From NCBI RefSeq assembly GCF_009725995.1, contig NZ_RCNS01000003.1, forward strand, positions 744,001 to 808,000: 64,000 bases of DNA, given 5' to 3'. This document shows, in pieces, positions 27,129 to 35,980 of this stretch. Position 1 is the first letter of the stretch. Each line of letters opens with the position of its first letter. The notes under the pieces were generated by a model. The model was not told the DNA's origin and made no database searches. It saw nothing but the letters and a program-made list of their open reading frames with translations. This DNA is from Zobellia laminariae (GTDB lineage Bacteria; Bacteroidota; Bacteroidia; Flavobacteriales; Flavobacteriaceae). The position numbers and the translations under genes are program-made.

Positions 27129-27355
27129 GAGTCGTATTGATTAAATAAAATCAAGAAGGAACTTTATTCACGTTATAAAGCTTTTGTAAATAAATAGTAG
27201 CAATTTTCACTTAAAATATGAAGATTATAAAGGAAATTATAAAATTCGGAAAGATTATAGACAGCACTGTGATTGCCCTATACAACTCATTACCGTTGCT
27301 TGAAAAATATGCTCTTGAGCTACGGTGCGCGATAAGATTTAATTCTCTTAATTGG

Positions 27356-28513
27356 ATGGCAGCTTCCAAATTTTTATTTCTAGTTTTCTTATTGGTTTTC
27401 ATGTCTTGCAAACAGATTCAAAAGATACAAGATACTTTTGCCCCTCCTACCCCACGTGAATTGTACGCGCGATCATTTAAAGAAGGGGATTCCGCATATC
27501 GCCAGTGGAACAATTCCTATAATTCGGCGCTTAGAGATAGCTTAACCGTTATACTGCCCTATGTGGAAGTTGGAGAAATTATTCCTGAAATACATCCTCG
27601 TTACAGCTTTAACATTCACCTCAGCGAAGGCGAAAAATTATTGGTTTCCACAACCTCGGACTCGGATTCGGTTCCCTTTTTCATCAACATCCATCGATTC
27701 GAAAATCTAGATAGTTTGCCATCCGAACCCTTGCTCCATGAAAAAAATTACACACAATTACCGTTAGAGTTAAATATTAATAAAACAGGAAATTATAAGG
27801 TCGTTATTCAGCCCGAACTTTTTGAAAGAGCTAATTTTAAAATCGAATTATATACCCAACCTACGCTCGTCTTCCCGGTAGTGAATGTTCCGGATAATGC
27901 CATCCAAAGTTTTTGGGGTGCTCCCCGCTCCAGCGGAAAGCGGACACATGAAGGAGTAGATATATTCGCACCAAAAATGACCCCTGTTGTAGCCGTAGTG
28001 GAAGGTCGCACAGGCTTTGTCGGAGAACGCGGCCTTGGAGGAAAACAAGTGTGGTTGCGCGAAAGTATCTTTAAAAATTCCTATTATTATGCCCACTTGG
28101 ACAGCATCATAACTTTTTCCGGGGAAAAAATAGCTGTTGGCGACACCTTGGGATTTGTGGGAAATACGGGTAACGCTAGGACTACAGCACCACATTTACA
28201 CTTCGGAATCTATTCAAAGGAGGGAGCCATCGACCCCTTACCCTTTATTCGTCGAAACAGAAAACAAAAGGCACAACCAACTATGCCCCGAACAAAAGGG
28301 CGCATTGTAGTGCCAAAAGCAAATGTTCGTTTAGGCCCCAACACCCAAGCTCTAAAATTTATAGCGCTTGAAGAGGGAGATACCATAACCATTCTCGGAA
28401 AAACTGTTGATTGGTATCATACCCAACTTCCTGACAATACATTTGGATTTATTCACCACTCACTGATAACTGAAGTTACTGACACAAAAAAATTGAATAC
28501 AAATTATAAATAA
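27356..28513 (+). CDS. M23 (LytM-type) peptidase lipoprotein with SH3 domain
   Basis: A 385-residue predicted lipoprotein: MAASKFLFLVFLLVFMSC with attachment at Cys, which is why the ATG at 27356 is preferred to the upstream 27218. A domain of about 150 residues precedes the peptidase. The M23 zinc site is visible as HEGVDIFAP (first His and Asp) and PHLHFGIYSKEG (final HxH). The C-terminal 60 residues form a bacterial SH3 domain (KANVRLGPNTQALKF, WYHTQLPDNTFGFIH). Such enzymes cut peptide cross-links of peptidoglycan or activate other amidases from the outer-membrane side. Single gene on its strand. Confidence 0.88.
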   Translation: MAASKFLFLVFLLVFMSCKQIQKIQDTFAPPTPRELYARSFKEGDSAYRQWNNSYNSALRDSLTVILPYVEVGEIIPEIHPRYSFNIHLSEGEKLLVSTTSDSDSVPFFINIHRFENLDSLPSEPLLHEKNYTQLPLELNINKTGNYKVVIQPELFERANFKIELYTQPTLVFPVVNVPDNAIQSFWGAPRSSGKRTHEGVDIFAPKMTPVVAVVEGRTGFVGERGLGGKQVWLRESIFKNSYYYAHLDSIITFSGEKIAVGDTLGFVGNTGNARTTAPHLHFGIYSKEGAIDPLPFIRRNRKQKAQPTMPRTKGRIVVPKANVRLGPNTQALKFIALEEGDTITILGKTVDWYHTQLPDNTFGFIHHSLITEVTDTKKLNTNYK

Positions 28514-28880
28514 GACCTTCCACCGAAAAATTAAACAATTTATCAGTACGCTATCAATAATATATAGGAAAATGCATTATTACTTTCACTCGAACTCCGA
28601 TTGACTATATATTTTGCTTTACTATCTCCAGACTGACAAGTGAAATTTGCTGAAAAATCCTCTACATAAAGCGTGCCGATAATACACGAATTCCAGGTTT
28701 TCGACCAGTTATAAAAATCCTTAGCAAAGACACCTGTAACTGAACTTGAATTTTATATAACATATCTAACGTACTGCGAAATGGTCAACGACCATAATAA
28801 AATCAGTAATACCTGGAATCACCTGAAACCTTTTATTTTAATAGTGAAGACCTAAATTCATTGAATGATGCCATTCAATT
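28514..28880. other. Gap with possible decayed reading frame
   Basis: About 370 bp between the M23 gene and the convergent response regulator. On the minus strand, about 28550-28750, a stretch of roughly 65 codons without a start codon reads VTGVFAKDFYNWSKTWNSC and then LYVEDFSANFTCQSGDSK. It is protein-like but unrecognised, so it may be a gene remnant. No hairpin with a clear T-run was found. Confidence 0.3.
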
Positions 28881-29291
28881 TTAAGAACTTTCGGAATGAC
28901 TAAATATATTAATCACCTTAATAATATTTTCACACATATTCCGGAATGATGTAGCCTTAGTCAGAAAATAAGCTGCTCCAAGAATTAAACAATCCTCCTT
29001 TTCTTTTTGATATGCGGAAGTCGTATTTATAATAACAGGTATATGCCTTAACTTTTCATCCCTTTTTAATTCACGAAGGCAAGTAATTCCATCCATCCGC
29101 GGCATATTAAGATCCAAAAATATCAAATCAGGTAACATTTTTAATTTATAACGTAAAAGACTTAAAGCTTCTTCACCATCATAAGCAAAATGACAAAGTG
29201 CGCTCGCATTAACTTCTCGCATTGCCTCATGAAAAAAATCAATGTCGTCCTCGTCATCGTCAATAATAAGATAAATAGGATTTAATTTCAT
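28881..29291 (-). CDS. Single-domain response regulator (CheY/Rcp1-like)
   Basis: A 136-residue stand-alone receiver domain. The acidic pocket is DDDEDD (11-16), the phospho-acceptor is Asp60 in LIFLDLNMPRMDG, the switch Thr lies in IINTTSAYQKE, and the conserved Lys is in YFLTKAT. No output domain is fused, so it should pass phosphate on or act by protein contact. The Rcp1-type spelling with the long loop before LPDLIFLDLNMP is typical of partners of PAS or phytochrome-like kinases. No kinase gene is adjacent; the PAS kinase at 14916-18395 is the nearest candidate in the window. Confidence 0.9.
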   Translation of the reverse strand: MKLNPIYLIIDDDEDDIDFFHEAMREVNASALCHFAYDGEEALSLLRYKLKMLPDLIFLDLNMPRMDGITCLRELKRDEKLRHIPVIINTTSAYQKEKEDCLILGAAYFLTKATSFRNMCENIIKVINIFSHSESS

Positions 29292-29872
29292 ATCAAATGG
29301 GTTTTTCCTACAGACCGGTCTATAAAAATAAGTATTTAATCCTATTCACCTCACAGTTCGTCCATTATTAATATTTAGCTATGGAATTCTCGGTTTAAGC
29401 AATAATTAAATTACTTTATAGCTCATCTTCAATTGCCATAAAATAGAATGGAATATACGTGGTAAGATAGACACCTTCATAAACCATATTTATTGAATTA
29501 GTACAAATCGTTTGGTATGTTATATTTAAGATATTTTCCCTTTGCTTCCTCAATTAGTCTCATCAGTAAAATCCACTTCGGTTCCAGAGGGAGTCTAAGT
29601 GGTCTTATATAGGCCACTCTCATCGTCTGCAACAAGTTGCCCGCAATCAGTATGTAATTGTTTGAAATTACTATTGGTAACGATTTCCTCCCGTTAAACC
29701 GGACAGTTTTAAATTAGAGAAAAGCGGGCGAATAAATATTTAACTTATATCAAACAATATGAATCGATATAACAATGAAAAATCAGCATATTTGAGCTCG
29801 TAAATTAAATTTAAAGGTAAAACTGATTCTTTCCAAAACATGTTTTGATTATCGGATGAACTCTCAAATTTC
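29292..29872. other. Long gap with possible gene remnant
   Basis: About 580 bp without an intact gene. On the minus strand near 29550-29700 one frame reads IVTNSNFKQLHTDCGQLVA and, beyond, TPSGTEVDFTDET, interrupted by a stop. It looks like decayed coding sequence of a family I cannot name. The remainder is AT-rich. The next feature is the LacI-type remnant. Confidence 0.3.
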
Positions 29873-30550
29873 TTAAGCTAGATAATATGAGTAGTTTTCG
29901 GCATTTATAATATCTATAGGTAACAAGAGTTGTTTTCTGAAAGGGTTATCAAAAAGAAAATACTCCACTAAAGATGTTAAGCTCAGATACACTTGCTTCT
30001 TGGGGTCTTGATGTATTAAAAAGGAAATATTCCCCTCCTTTAAGTGAGCAATGTTCTTCTCAACAAGATCATAACCTACAAGTATTGGTTTTGTTGAACT
30101 TACCCTCCCCCCGTTTGCCAACAAGTAAGCCTTGGAGGTGGTTACGAAGATTCCGTCTAAATATGCATTTTTCCTTTTAAAGTTCGTAATGGTTTTTTCA
30201 ATTGAAAATCCATCTTCTTTTTTAAGATGATGAATATGAATTTTAACCTCCTTACTTTTATTTATTTTAAAATAGTCAATAAATCCTCGCTCTTTTTCTT
30301 GCATATGCGATGCATTTTGAAATGATTCATCTATATGAAGAATAGCCAAGTTGGCCTTTTCTTTTATTAGTATATAAAAAAGACTAGCAGCCACTTTGCC
30401 ACTTTGGTATAAATCTTGCCCAATAAAGAAGTCTACTTTGCTTTGGTTGACATAATTATTAAATGTAGCGACTTTAATATTGGTTTCTTTGCATTTCTCC
30501 GCGATAATTTCTGCTTCTCTAAAAAAAAGTGGCACCATTAAAAAAGCCAC
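29873..30550 (-). pseudogene. LacI-type regulator remnant (ligand-binding part only)
   Basis: The 225 codons match the second half of a LacI/GalR-type repressor, the periplasmic-binding-protein-like sensor: VDFFIGQDLYQSGKVAA is the family's typical strand-helix, followed by LAILHIDESF, ERGFIDYF, YLDGIFVTTSKAYLLA and KPILVGYDLVEKN. The helix-turn-helix and the first half of the sensor are missing, and the reading starts only from a GTG. The bases upstream contain stops in the continuing frame, so the 5' end has been lost. In PULs such regulators often answer to a monosaccharide; its loss next to the DgoK remnant suggests the sugar-catabolic edge of the locus has decayed. Confidence 0.75.
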
Positions 30551-30805
30551 AGGTTTAGGTTTACATGAAATTCCTGATTTTTAGAAATTTGTGCTAAAAC
30601 GTTTATTATTAGAATAATAAGGGATTAATTAACGCAAGCTTTTCGTATGAGTAATAATCCATATTTATTGTTTACAATTAATTTTCCGTTAAACCATAAA
30701 GTATAAATTTGACGGTATGTAATAATATAGTTTAACTATCTTTTGGTATTTAAACCTTATTTTTTTATACTTTTATGGTAATGTCTTCTTTTTATTAAAT
30801 GGTGT

Positions 30806-31402
30806 TTAAAAAAGAATTTTAATTCCATTTATTAGCATTTGTACAGCCATCATAACCAATATCATTCCCATTAAACGTTCAATTGCTTTTAATCCCCGCT
30901 CACGAAGAATTTTATAAAGAAATGGTGCAGCTAGTAGTAATGCTGCAGTTGCCGTCCAAGCAATAAGAAGTGCAAAAAACCAATTGCTTAAATGCTTTGG
31001 GTCGTTTTTAGTCATTAGAATTAGCATGGCCAATACAGAAGGTCCCGCTATCATTGGTATTGCAATTGGTACTATAAATGGTTCTCCATCAGTTTGTTTT
31101 CCCATTACACCTTCTCCATTAGGAAATATTAAACGAAGCCCTATTATTAATAATATAATGCCGCCAGCAATAGTAACCGATTCTTGTTGTAAATGAAGGA
31201 ATGTTAAAAGACTTTGCCCTCCAAAAAGAAAAATAACCAGAATCACTAAAGCGATTAAAAGTTCACGAATAATAATAAATCGTTGCCTTTTAGGACTAAT
31301 CCCTTTCATAATGGACAGCAAAACAGGAATGTTCCCTAATGGATCCATTAAAAAAAACAGCAATACCGCAGCTGATAGTATTGAACCTCCTAAATCATCC
31401 AT
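30806..31402 (-). CDS. MarC family integral membrane protein
   Basis: A 198-residue inner-membrane protein with six hydrophobic helices. Family features are FLMDPLGNIPVLLSIMKG (about 16-33), the loop PIAIPMIAGPSVLAMLIL (about 113-130), and a Gly-rich fourth helix. MarC was once linked to multiple antibiotic resistance but later work did not support that; the transport role is unknown. Length and features are complete. It is single on its strand and not evidently linked to the polysaccharide locus that begins beyond it. Confidence 0.92.
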   Translation of the reverse strand: MDDLGGSILSAAVLLFFLMDPLGNIPVLLSIMKGISPKRQRFIIIRELLIALVILVIFLFGGQSLLTFLHLQQESVTIAGGIILLIIGLRLIFPNGEGVMGKQTDGEPFIVPIAIPMIAGPSVLAMLILMTKNDPKHLSNWFFALLIAWTATAALLLAAPFLYKILRERGLKAIERLMGMILVMMAVQMLINGIKILF

Positions 31403-31658
31403 GTTTTTATTTTTTTTTATTTCTTACATGTTCGTTAAGGCACGTAATTTACACAAGTTAAAGATTAAGCTTTATATTACATTAGTATAGTCTTATAGCT
31501 AGTTCTTTATTTTTTAAATTCTTTTCATTAAATAAACTTAAAATACGATACCCATTTCCTGAATTCCTATATATATTAAATATAGCACTTTATACCTGAT
31601 ATGTACTATAGTCATTGGGTTCTCGAGTTAGATTCATTTTTTCATTTAAAGACTATGA

Positions 31659-32013
31659 TTGAGTTTGGTTTTTTATTCTCCCTTAAATTTTATAAGCTGT
31701 GATTGGGGAACAACCAATATAAGATTAAAAGTCATTGAAACCGAAACGCCGCATGTGCTGGCTGATTATGCATCTAATGTAGGTGTGAAATCTGTATTTA
31801 AAAAAATTACTGATCAGACTGAACTCAATCAATTTGATTATTTCTATAAGGTATTAATAGAGTTAATTTACAATTTACCTGTAGTATATCAAGATAGTTT
31901 AATTGTGATTTCTGGTATGGCTTCTTCTATTATAGGAATGTTTAAAATTTGACTATGCTGAGATTCCTTTTTCTGTAAAGGGGAATGGACTGCATTGGAA
32001 ATTATTGGTCTAA
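31659..32013 (+). pseudogene. 2-dehydro-3-deoxygalactonokinase remnant
   Basis: The first 97 codons match the N-terminus of DgoK-type sugar-acid kinases: FISCDWGTTNIRLKVIET is the phosphate-binding ASKHA start, and ISGMASSIIGM is the family's second conserved segment. The frame then breaks after MFKI. The next conserved piece, DYAEIPFSVKGN, is found in another frame and runs into a stop at 32013. The remaining two thirds are absent. No good ATG is in frame with the start; a TTG or a frameshifted ATG at 31655 would be needed. A DgoK here implies that the locus once fed 2-keto-3-deoxygalactonate-type acids, as made from galactose-derived sugars. Confidence 0.8.
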
Positions 32014-32047
32014 ATACTATAATTGCCAATTAGTACAGGTATTTGGC

Positions 32048-33676
32048 TCATTGCCATTTCATTCCTACCTTTTTCGAACCAGAAACCTTAATTATATAAG
32101 CATAGTCACAAGGTGCTTTTTTAGGAAGAGATACCACCAAACCGCTTGCTGTTCTTTTCCATTTTAAATGGCCTTTATGTCCTAAAAGTGTCACATTCTC
32201 AATGTCACCAAACCAAAGTTTTTCATTTTTGGAAAACGAGGTGATCGTTACTTCTTTTTTACCTTCTGGATACTTCATCAAAATGGCATACAAAGCATTT
32301 CCCTTGGTTGTGAATCTAAAATCCTTAGATGAATATTCTATGGATTCATGTTCTATGTCTTTTTCTCCCTCTATTCTGGAAGGGCCCTCACCGAATTTTA
32401 CCCAAGGACGGGTTCCATGAATTCCTTCTGAATTGACCTCCATCCAATCACCCATTTCTTCAAGAAATTGATAGGCATATGGGTGGATTTCACCCGTTGC
32501 AGATTGTGTAATATTTAAAAGCATATTGCCATTCTTACTTACAATATCTGCAAGGGTATGGATCATATCTTGTGTCGATAAATAATCTTCTTTTTCTTTT
32601 TCAAGATAAAACCATCCATCAAAACCAATATCTGTTTGCCATGGTAATTTGCGAACTTCACTACTATGGGTATTTTCAAAGTCCAACATAAACATTTGTT
32701 GCTCTTCTTCGGTCAAATGTTTTCCATTTACAATGGCTTTATTTATACCATTATTCCATTTTTGGGACATATTATAAAAATCGGCTATTAATTTAGTGCC
32801 ACGTTCTTTTCCTGCTGGAAAATGGCCACTATCAAAATATATAAGTTCTGGCTGGTATTGTTCTAATACATCGTACACTCTACCTATAAAATTATCCAAA
32901 AAAGCATCGGATGCGGGGTCTCCCTTTCGAATAACTTCCTCGGCTGCTTTTACATTCGCAGGTAATTTTGGTTTGTGTGGCTGGCAATATAAGTCGCGAG
33001 GATCATAACCTTCCCACCATTTTCCTTTACCATCTTCTTTGGTTTGCCAACCATCATATGGGATTCCTTGAAAAGGGCCTTTATGATCGGATAATCTGGA
33101 AGATTCGAAAAAACCCCAAGCTGCTTCGCCATGAAATGAAACTCCAAAAGGCATTCCGTTCTTTTTTGCAGCATCTTGCCACTCTTTTACAACATCACGT
33201 TTAGGCCCCATATTAACGGAATTCCATGGTTGTAATTTAGAATTCCACATATCAAAGTTGTCATGGTGTTGCCCCATAGATACAAAATACCTAGCTCCCG
33301 CTTTTTTGTACAGCTTCATTAACTTTTCGGGATCCCACTTCTCGGCTGTAAACAAAGGAATTAAATCTTTATACCCAAATTCTGAAGGGTGGCCATATCG
33401 CTTTGTATGAGAGTCATTAACGTCAAAATTTTCTCCCCAATCCAGTACGCCCTGCAAATACATAAATCGCGCATACCAATCTCCGCGCTCCGGTACAGAT
33501 TGAGGGCCCCAATGTGACCAAATGCCAAATTTTGCATCTCGAAACCATTCTGGGGTTTTGTATTGTTTTAAGGATTCATTAGTGGGCTCAAAAACAGTTT
33601 TCTGTGCCAAAATAGATTTTGGCACAAATAAAAACAGGCCAAACAGTAAAGCAAAAACGCTATATTTTGATTTCAT
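32048..33676 (-). CDS. GH29 alpha-L-fucosidase
   Basis: A 542-residue exported glycosidase that removes terminal alpha-L-fucose with retention. Signal peptide MKSKYSVFALLFGLFLFVP to about residue 24. The GH29 barrel starts TPEWFRDAKFGIWSHWGPQS (41-60). QHHDNFDMWNSK (136-147) and the nucleophile Asp282 in ELIYFDSGHFP follow. A beta-sandwich domain makes up the last 120 residues. It strongly resembles the gene at 62188-63828 in its first 220 residues, sharing WEG and IPYDG elements, so the two belong to the same subfamily. It is the last gene of the minus-strand operon, 4 bp after another GH29. Confidence 0.93.
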   Translation of the reverse strand: MKSKYSVFALLFGLFLFVPKSILAQKTVFEPTNESLKQYKTPEWFRDAKFGIWSHWGPQSVPERGDWYARFMYLQGVLDWGENFDVNDSHTKRYGHPSEFGYKDLIPLFTAEKWDPEKLMKLYKKAGARYFVSMGQHHDNFDMWNSKLQPWNSVNMGPKRDVVKEWQDAAKKNGMPFGVSFHGEAAWGFFESSRLSDHKGPFQGIPYDGWQTKEDGKGKWWEGYDPRDLYCQPHKPKLPANVKAAEEVIRKGDPASDAFLDNFIGRVYDVLEQYQPELIYFDSGHFPAGKERGTKLIADFYNMSQKWNNGINKAIVNGKHLTEEEQQMFMLDFENTHSSEVRKLPWQTDIGFDGWFYLEKEKEDYLSTQDMIHTLADIVSKNGNMLLNITQSATGEIHPYAYQFLEEMGDWMEVNSEGIHGTRPWVKFGEGPSRIEGEKDIEHESIEYSSKDFRFTTKGNALYAILMKYPEGKKEVTITSFSKNEKLWFGDIENVTLLGHKGHLKWKRTASGLVVSLPKKAPCDYAYIIKVSGSKKVGMKWQ

Positions 33677-33680
33677 AATT

Positions 33681-35147
33681 TTATTTTTTTATTCCAGACA
33701 GTTTAAATGTCCATGCAAAATCACATGGTACTTCGGAGGCAGTTAGTATAGGGATATCAATAACAATATCCGTACCTTGTTTTTCCCATTGCAGGGTTTT
33801 ATCATATCCAAGCATTTCTATTTTGGATCCTGGCTTCATTTGTATATTTTTTACTCTTAACTTACCTTTTGGATAAACAGGGCAAATACAGTACAAATCA
33901 TTAGCTTTCTGAGTAAAGAATATTTCTTTAGAAGCCAAACCATTATCGGGAGAAACCGTTAGTTTCATGACATCATATGATGCTTGATATTCACCTCTTT
34001 CTTCTTCAGGGATTTTTCCGTTTGACCATTGTGTGGTGTTTTTAAAACAAGTAGTACCGTATATAGCTTCACCATTTACATCCAGCCATTTTCCTATTTC
34101 GAGTAAACGCTCCTGCATTATCACAGGAATACGACCATCTGCTGTTGGACCAATGTCTAATAGAAAATTCCCACCACGACTAACAATATCTATTAACATA
34201 TAAAGAAGCTCTTGGGTTGAGTTGTAATCTTCTATGTTTTCTGTTATATTATATCCGAAAGAGTGAGCCATACCCCTATTTTCTTCCCAAACTTTATCAG
34301 CATTCGGTAATCCGGAACCATACTCGGTGGTGTAATATCCTCCATGATGATGCCTAGTTTCTTTTCCCCAACGGTCATTGATAACGACTTCTTCTTTGTT
34401 TGCTGATTCATTGTATAACCAAGATAAAACTTCTGTAGCCTTCCAAGTTGTATGCGGGTGATCCCATTCTCCATCTGTAAAAATAAGGGATGGCGTATAT
34501 TTTTCCACGACATCTTTAAATTGTGGAATCATATGATTTTGAACAAATAAATCAACGTTATTGGTATATAATGGATTAAACCATTCATAAAGCGAGTAGT
34601 AAATCCCCATTTTAACATCGGTTTTCCTAACTGCTGTTGTTAGCTCTCCTAGCAAATCCCGCTTTGGTCCAGAGTTTGTGGAGCTCCAAGGTCTTCCCCA
34701 TGATTTATCCGATTCTGCGCTAGGCCATAGGGTATAACCATCGTGATGTTTAGATGTTAATACAACATATTTGGCTCCGGATTTTTTGAAAACATCGGCC
34801 CATTGATCAGGATCAAACATTTTAGCATTAAACATAGGAACAAAATCAGGATAAGTAAAATTATCACCATACATTTTTTTATGATATGCATTGGTTTCTT
34901 TGTACCCCTCTTCTACTCGCGTAGAATCTACTAAATTCATCCAATACCATTCTGAATACTGACCAACTTTTGAAAACGCTGGAACCGCATAAGGTCCCCA
35001 ATGGATAAAAATTCCAAACTTGGCATCTGTATACCAGGTAGGCATTGGTCTGCTATCAATTGATTTCCAGTTTGCCTCATATTTTTTCTGCGCAACTAAA
35101 TGTCCAAAAAAGAAAATAGCCACAATTATTAACAACGATTTTTTCAT
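33681..35147 (-). CDS. GH29 alpha-L-fucosidase (second subfamily)
   Basis: A 488-residue exported fucosidase. The signal peptide ends at LVAQ (residue 20). The barrel begins MPTWYTDAKFGIFIHWGPYA, and SKHHDGYTLWPS is at 132-143. The nucleophile is Asp225 in LIFTDGEWDH, and WGKETRHHHGGYYTTEYG follows in the substrate loop. The spelling KHHDGY and FTDGEW differ from those of the neighbouring GH29, so the two probably act on different linkages. Compared with the third, degenerate GH29 upstream they share the same signal peptide style. Operon member with 4 bp to the next gene. Confidence 0.93.
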   Translation of the reverse strand: MKKSLLIIVAIFFFGHLVAQKKYEANWKSIDSRPMPTWYTDAKFGIFIHWGPYAVPAFSKVGQYSEWYWMNLVDSTRVEEGYKETNAYHKKMYGDNFTYPDFVPMFNAKMFDPDQWADVFKKSGAKYVVLTSKHHDGYTLWPSAESDKSWGRPWSSTNSGPKRDLLGELTTAVRKTDVKMGIYYSLYEWFNPLYTNNVDLFVQNHMIPQFKDVVEKYTPSLIFTDGEWDHPHTTWKATEVLSWLYNESANKEEVVINDRWGKETRHHHGGYYTTEYGSGLPNADKVWEENRGMAHSFGYNITENIEDYNSTQELLYMLIDIVSRGGNFLLDIGPTADGRIPVIMQERLLEIGKWLDVNGEAIYGTTCFKNTTQWSNGKIPEEERGEYQASYDVMKLTVSPDNGLASKEIFFTQKANDLYCICPVYPKGKLRVKNIQMKPGSKIEMLGYDKTLQWEKQGTDIVIDIPILTASEVPCDFAWTFKLSGIKK

Positions 35148-35200
35148 TCTAATTCTATTATTATTTAACTAATACTTAATGCACTTAAAATAAAGTCATT

Positions 35201-35868
35201 TTAATTATTCCACGCCATTGGTGATTTTAATTCAATCTTTATTGGATAAGCATATTGATAATCTGGTTTTCCTCCTAATGTTTCAATTATTAGACCTTGA
35301 TCATCCATTTTCCAATTCAGCTTTTGCTCGTTTACTAGTATGGAAACCTTTTTTATTATATTTTTTGGAATATTTTGATTGGTAACCAACTTAATAATCA
35401 CTGGCCCTTCTTTCCAATCTAGTAATATGGCATAAAAGAACTGTTTTTGCTTTATTTCTTGTAAATCTCACATTAGGCGCTTTTAGATTTACACTATTTT
35501 CATTATTCCCTTCGCCATATTTTATCCAAGGTCGTGTAACGTATATAGCCTCACCACAGATACTAAGCCATGAACCCATTATGTACCAGGATCACCATAT
35601 TTATCGACATGAAATTTATGTGCTGGTAACCCCATATTCCAACGACTTTGGAGTTCATTGGAATACATTCATCTTCCATACCATTCGGCTGCATGATCAC
35701 CCATAAAAGCAGGAGCAGAGTATACGCCCCAGTGAACACAAAAGCCAAGTTTAGCATCCTCGTACCACTCTGGCGCTTCTAGTTAGCCTCGTACTTTTCG
35801 TGAGCAAAGAATTGACCAAAAAAGAAAATAGTGAGTACTAATAATCCCCCCATTTTTATTTTATTCAT
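35201..35868 (-). pseudogene. GH29 fucosidase remnant with large internal deletion
   Basis: Reading from the ATG at 35868: MNKIKMGGLLVLTIFFFGQ is a signal peptide, followed by KYEAN and a TAG. In the shifted frame come PEWYEDAKLGFCVHWGVYSAP, AAEWYGR, another stop, and HKFHVDKYGDPGT. At that point the sequence jumps straight to the C-terminal domain, MGSWLSICGEAIYVTRPWIKYG and LKAPNVRFTR, then a last piece to 35201. Roughly 250-300 residues with the whole catalytic core are missing, and several stops and shifts remain. It is a dead copy inside the operon, between GH31 and the intact GH29 genes. Confidence 0.9.
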
Positions 35869-35980
35869 TTCAATAGTTAAAATTTAATTTATCTTATTTG
35901 ATACGCAACAAAAAATAACTTCTAGTGGTCGATATAATTATTTTTGTAGTTTAAAATCAGATCTTTTGAACTCATAAAGT

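Noticed and set aside
29690..29720. Possible insertion-sequence end (AAACCGGACAGTTTT)
   Set aside because: No matching inverted end, no target duplication and no transposase fragment nearby.
31655..31710. ATG at 31655 as start of an intact small protein (MIEFGFLFS)
   Set aside because: It runs only about 15 codons; the DgoK homology is in the neighbouring frame.
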